Of a stretch of DNA of 64,000 nucleotides, positions 63,698 through 64,000 are shown in pieces; position 1 is the stretch's first letter; the number at the start of each line of letters is the position of its first letter. The translations under genes and the position numbers were made by a program. The stretch is from Piscirickettsiaceae bacterium. Its GTDB lineage: Bacteria; Pseudomonadota; Gammaproteobacteria; Nitrosococcales; Methylophagaceae. The notes under the pieces are model-generated. The model saw only the letters and a list, made by a program, of their open reading frames with translations. It did not search any database and had not been told where the DNA came from. The stretch spans positions 1 through 64,000 of the forward strand of contig JABSQO010000001.1 in assembly GCA_013215775.1 (NCBI GenBank), given 5' to 3'.

Positions 63698-64000
63698 TTA
63701 GTCACTCGTTAATATCGCTGATAACTTACCAGACAACATGCCGAAGACGGTACCAACAATCATTGATAATGAAATCACAACAACAGGATTAGATAAATCC
63801 ATTGCTGTAGTGCTTCCACCAACATGAATTGCATAAGCAGCTGTAGCTGCATAACCATAAACAAGCGTTGGCACAACAGATAATGCTGGTACTTGAGAAG
63901 CGAATACCAATATAAATACTGTTACGGCTACCCATACTGGTGCAGTGAGTGTATCACCAAGAGGAACCATGCCCATCATTGCAAACGCAATGCCGGCCAT
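63698..64000 (-). CDS. DUF1097-like membrane protein (5' end beyond the window)
   Basis: C-terminal 100 aa, hydrophobic, PTLVYGYAATAAYAIHVGG. Confidence 0.65.
   Translation of the reverse strand: MAGIAFAMMGMVPLGDTLTAPVWVAVTVFILVFASQVPALSVVPTLVYGYAATAAYAIHVGGSTTAMDLSNPVVVISLSMIVGTVFGMLSGKLSAILTSD

Overview
This 64 kb window is chromosomal DNA from a methylotrophic gammaproteobacterium. The gene content (PQQ synthesis plus a ribulose monophosphate, RuMP, pathway) suggests a Methylophaga-like organism; that assignment is inference. Recognisable blocks are: pqqD-pqqE followed by serC and a divergent PyrD-like gene; a small accessory region with repeats, a phosphodiesterase and a proteasome-type Ntn hydrolase; ubiUV/ubiT; a mogA-pdxTS-nrdG-[56 aa ORF]-nrdD block next to a MocR regulator; ccoG; a LysR/DsrE/flavo-FeS cluster; Kef antiporter, htpX and metY; a sigma54 regulator cluster; tRNA-Cys; OmpA/TolC/porin; dhaL/dhaK; a RuMP cluster (hps, a repeat-motif protein, tal, hps2, hpi); leuC-prmB; a GGDEF response regulator; mutH; an ABC transporter; dusA; groESL; an arsR-GAPDH-arsJ arsenate operon; ilvD; argA; rppH; gatB. 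The most interesting observations are: (1) a 91 aa protein with four tandem [T][GS]VExYIx[NK]Q motifs inside the RuMP cluster, a possible scaffold; (2) an apparently split class III ribonucleotide reductase whose glycyl-radical motif sits on a separate 56 aa ORF missing from the ORF track; (3) a stand-alone Ntn hydrolase with exact proteasome Thr1/Asp17/Lys33 spacing, flanked by integron-attC-like sequence; (4) a sigma54 regulon with matched UAS and -24/-12 elements on both sides of its regulator; (5) a MITE-like element with 22 bp terminal inverted repeats. No CRISPR array or intact transposase was seen. All calls are from reading the sequence; no database search was run.
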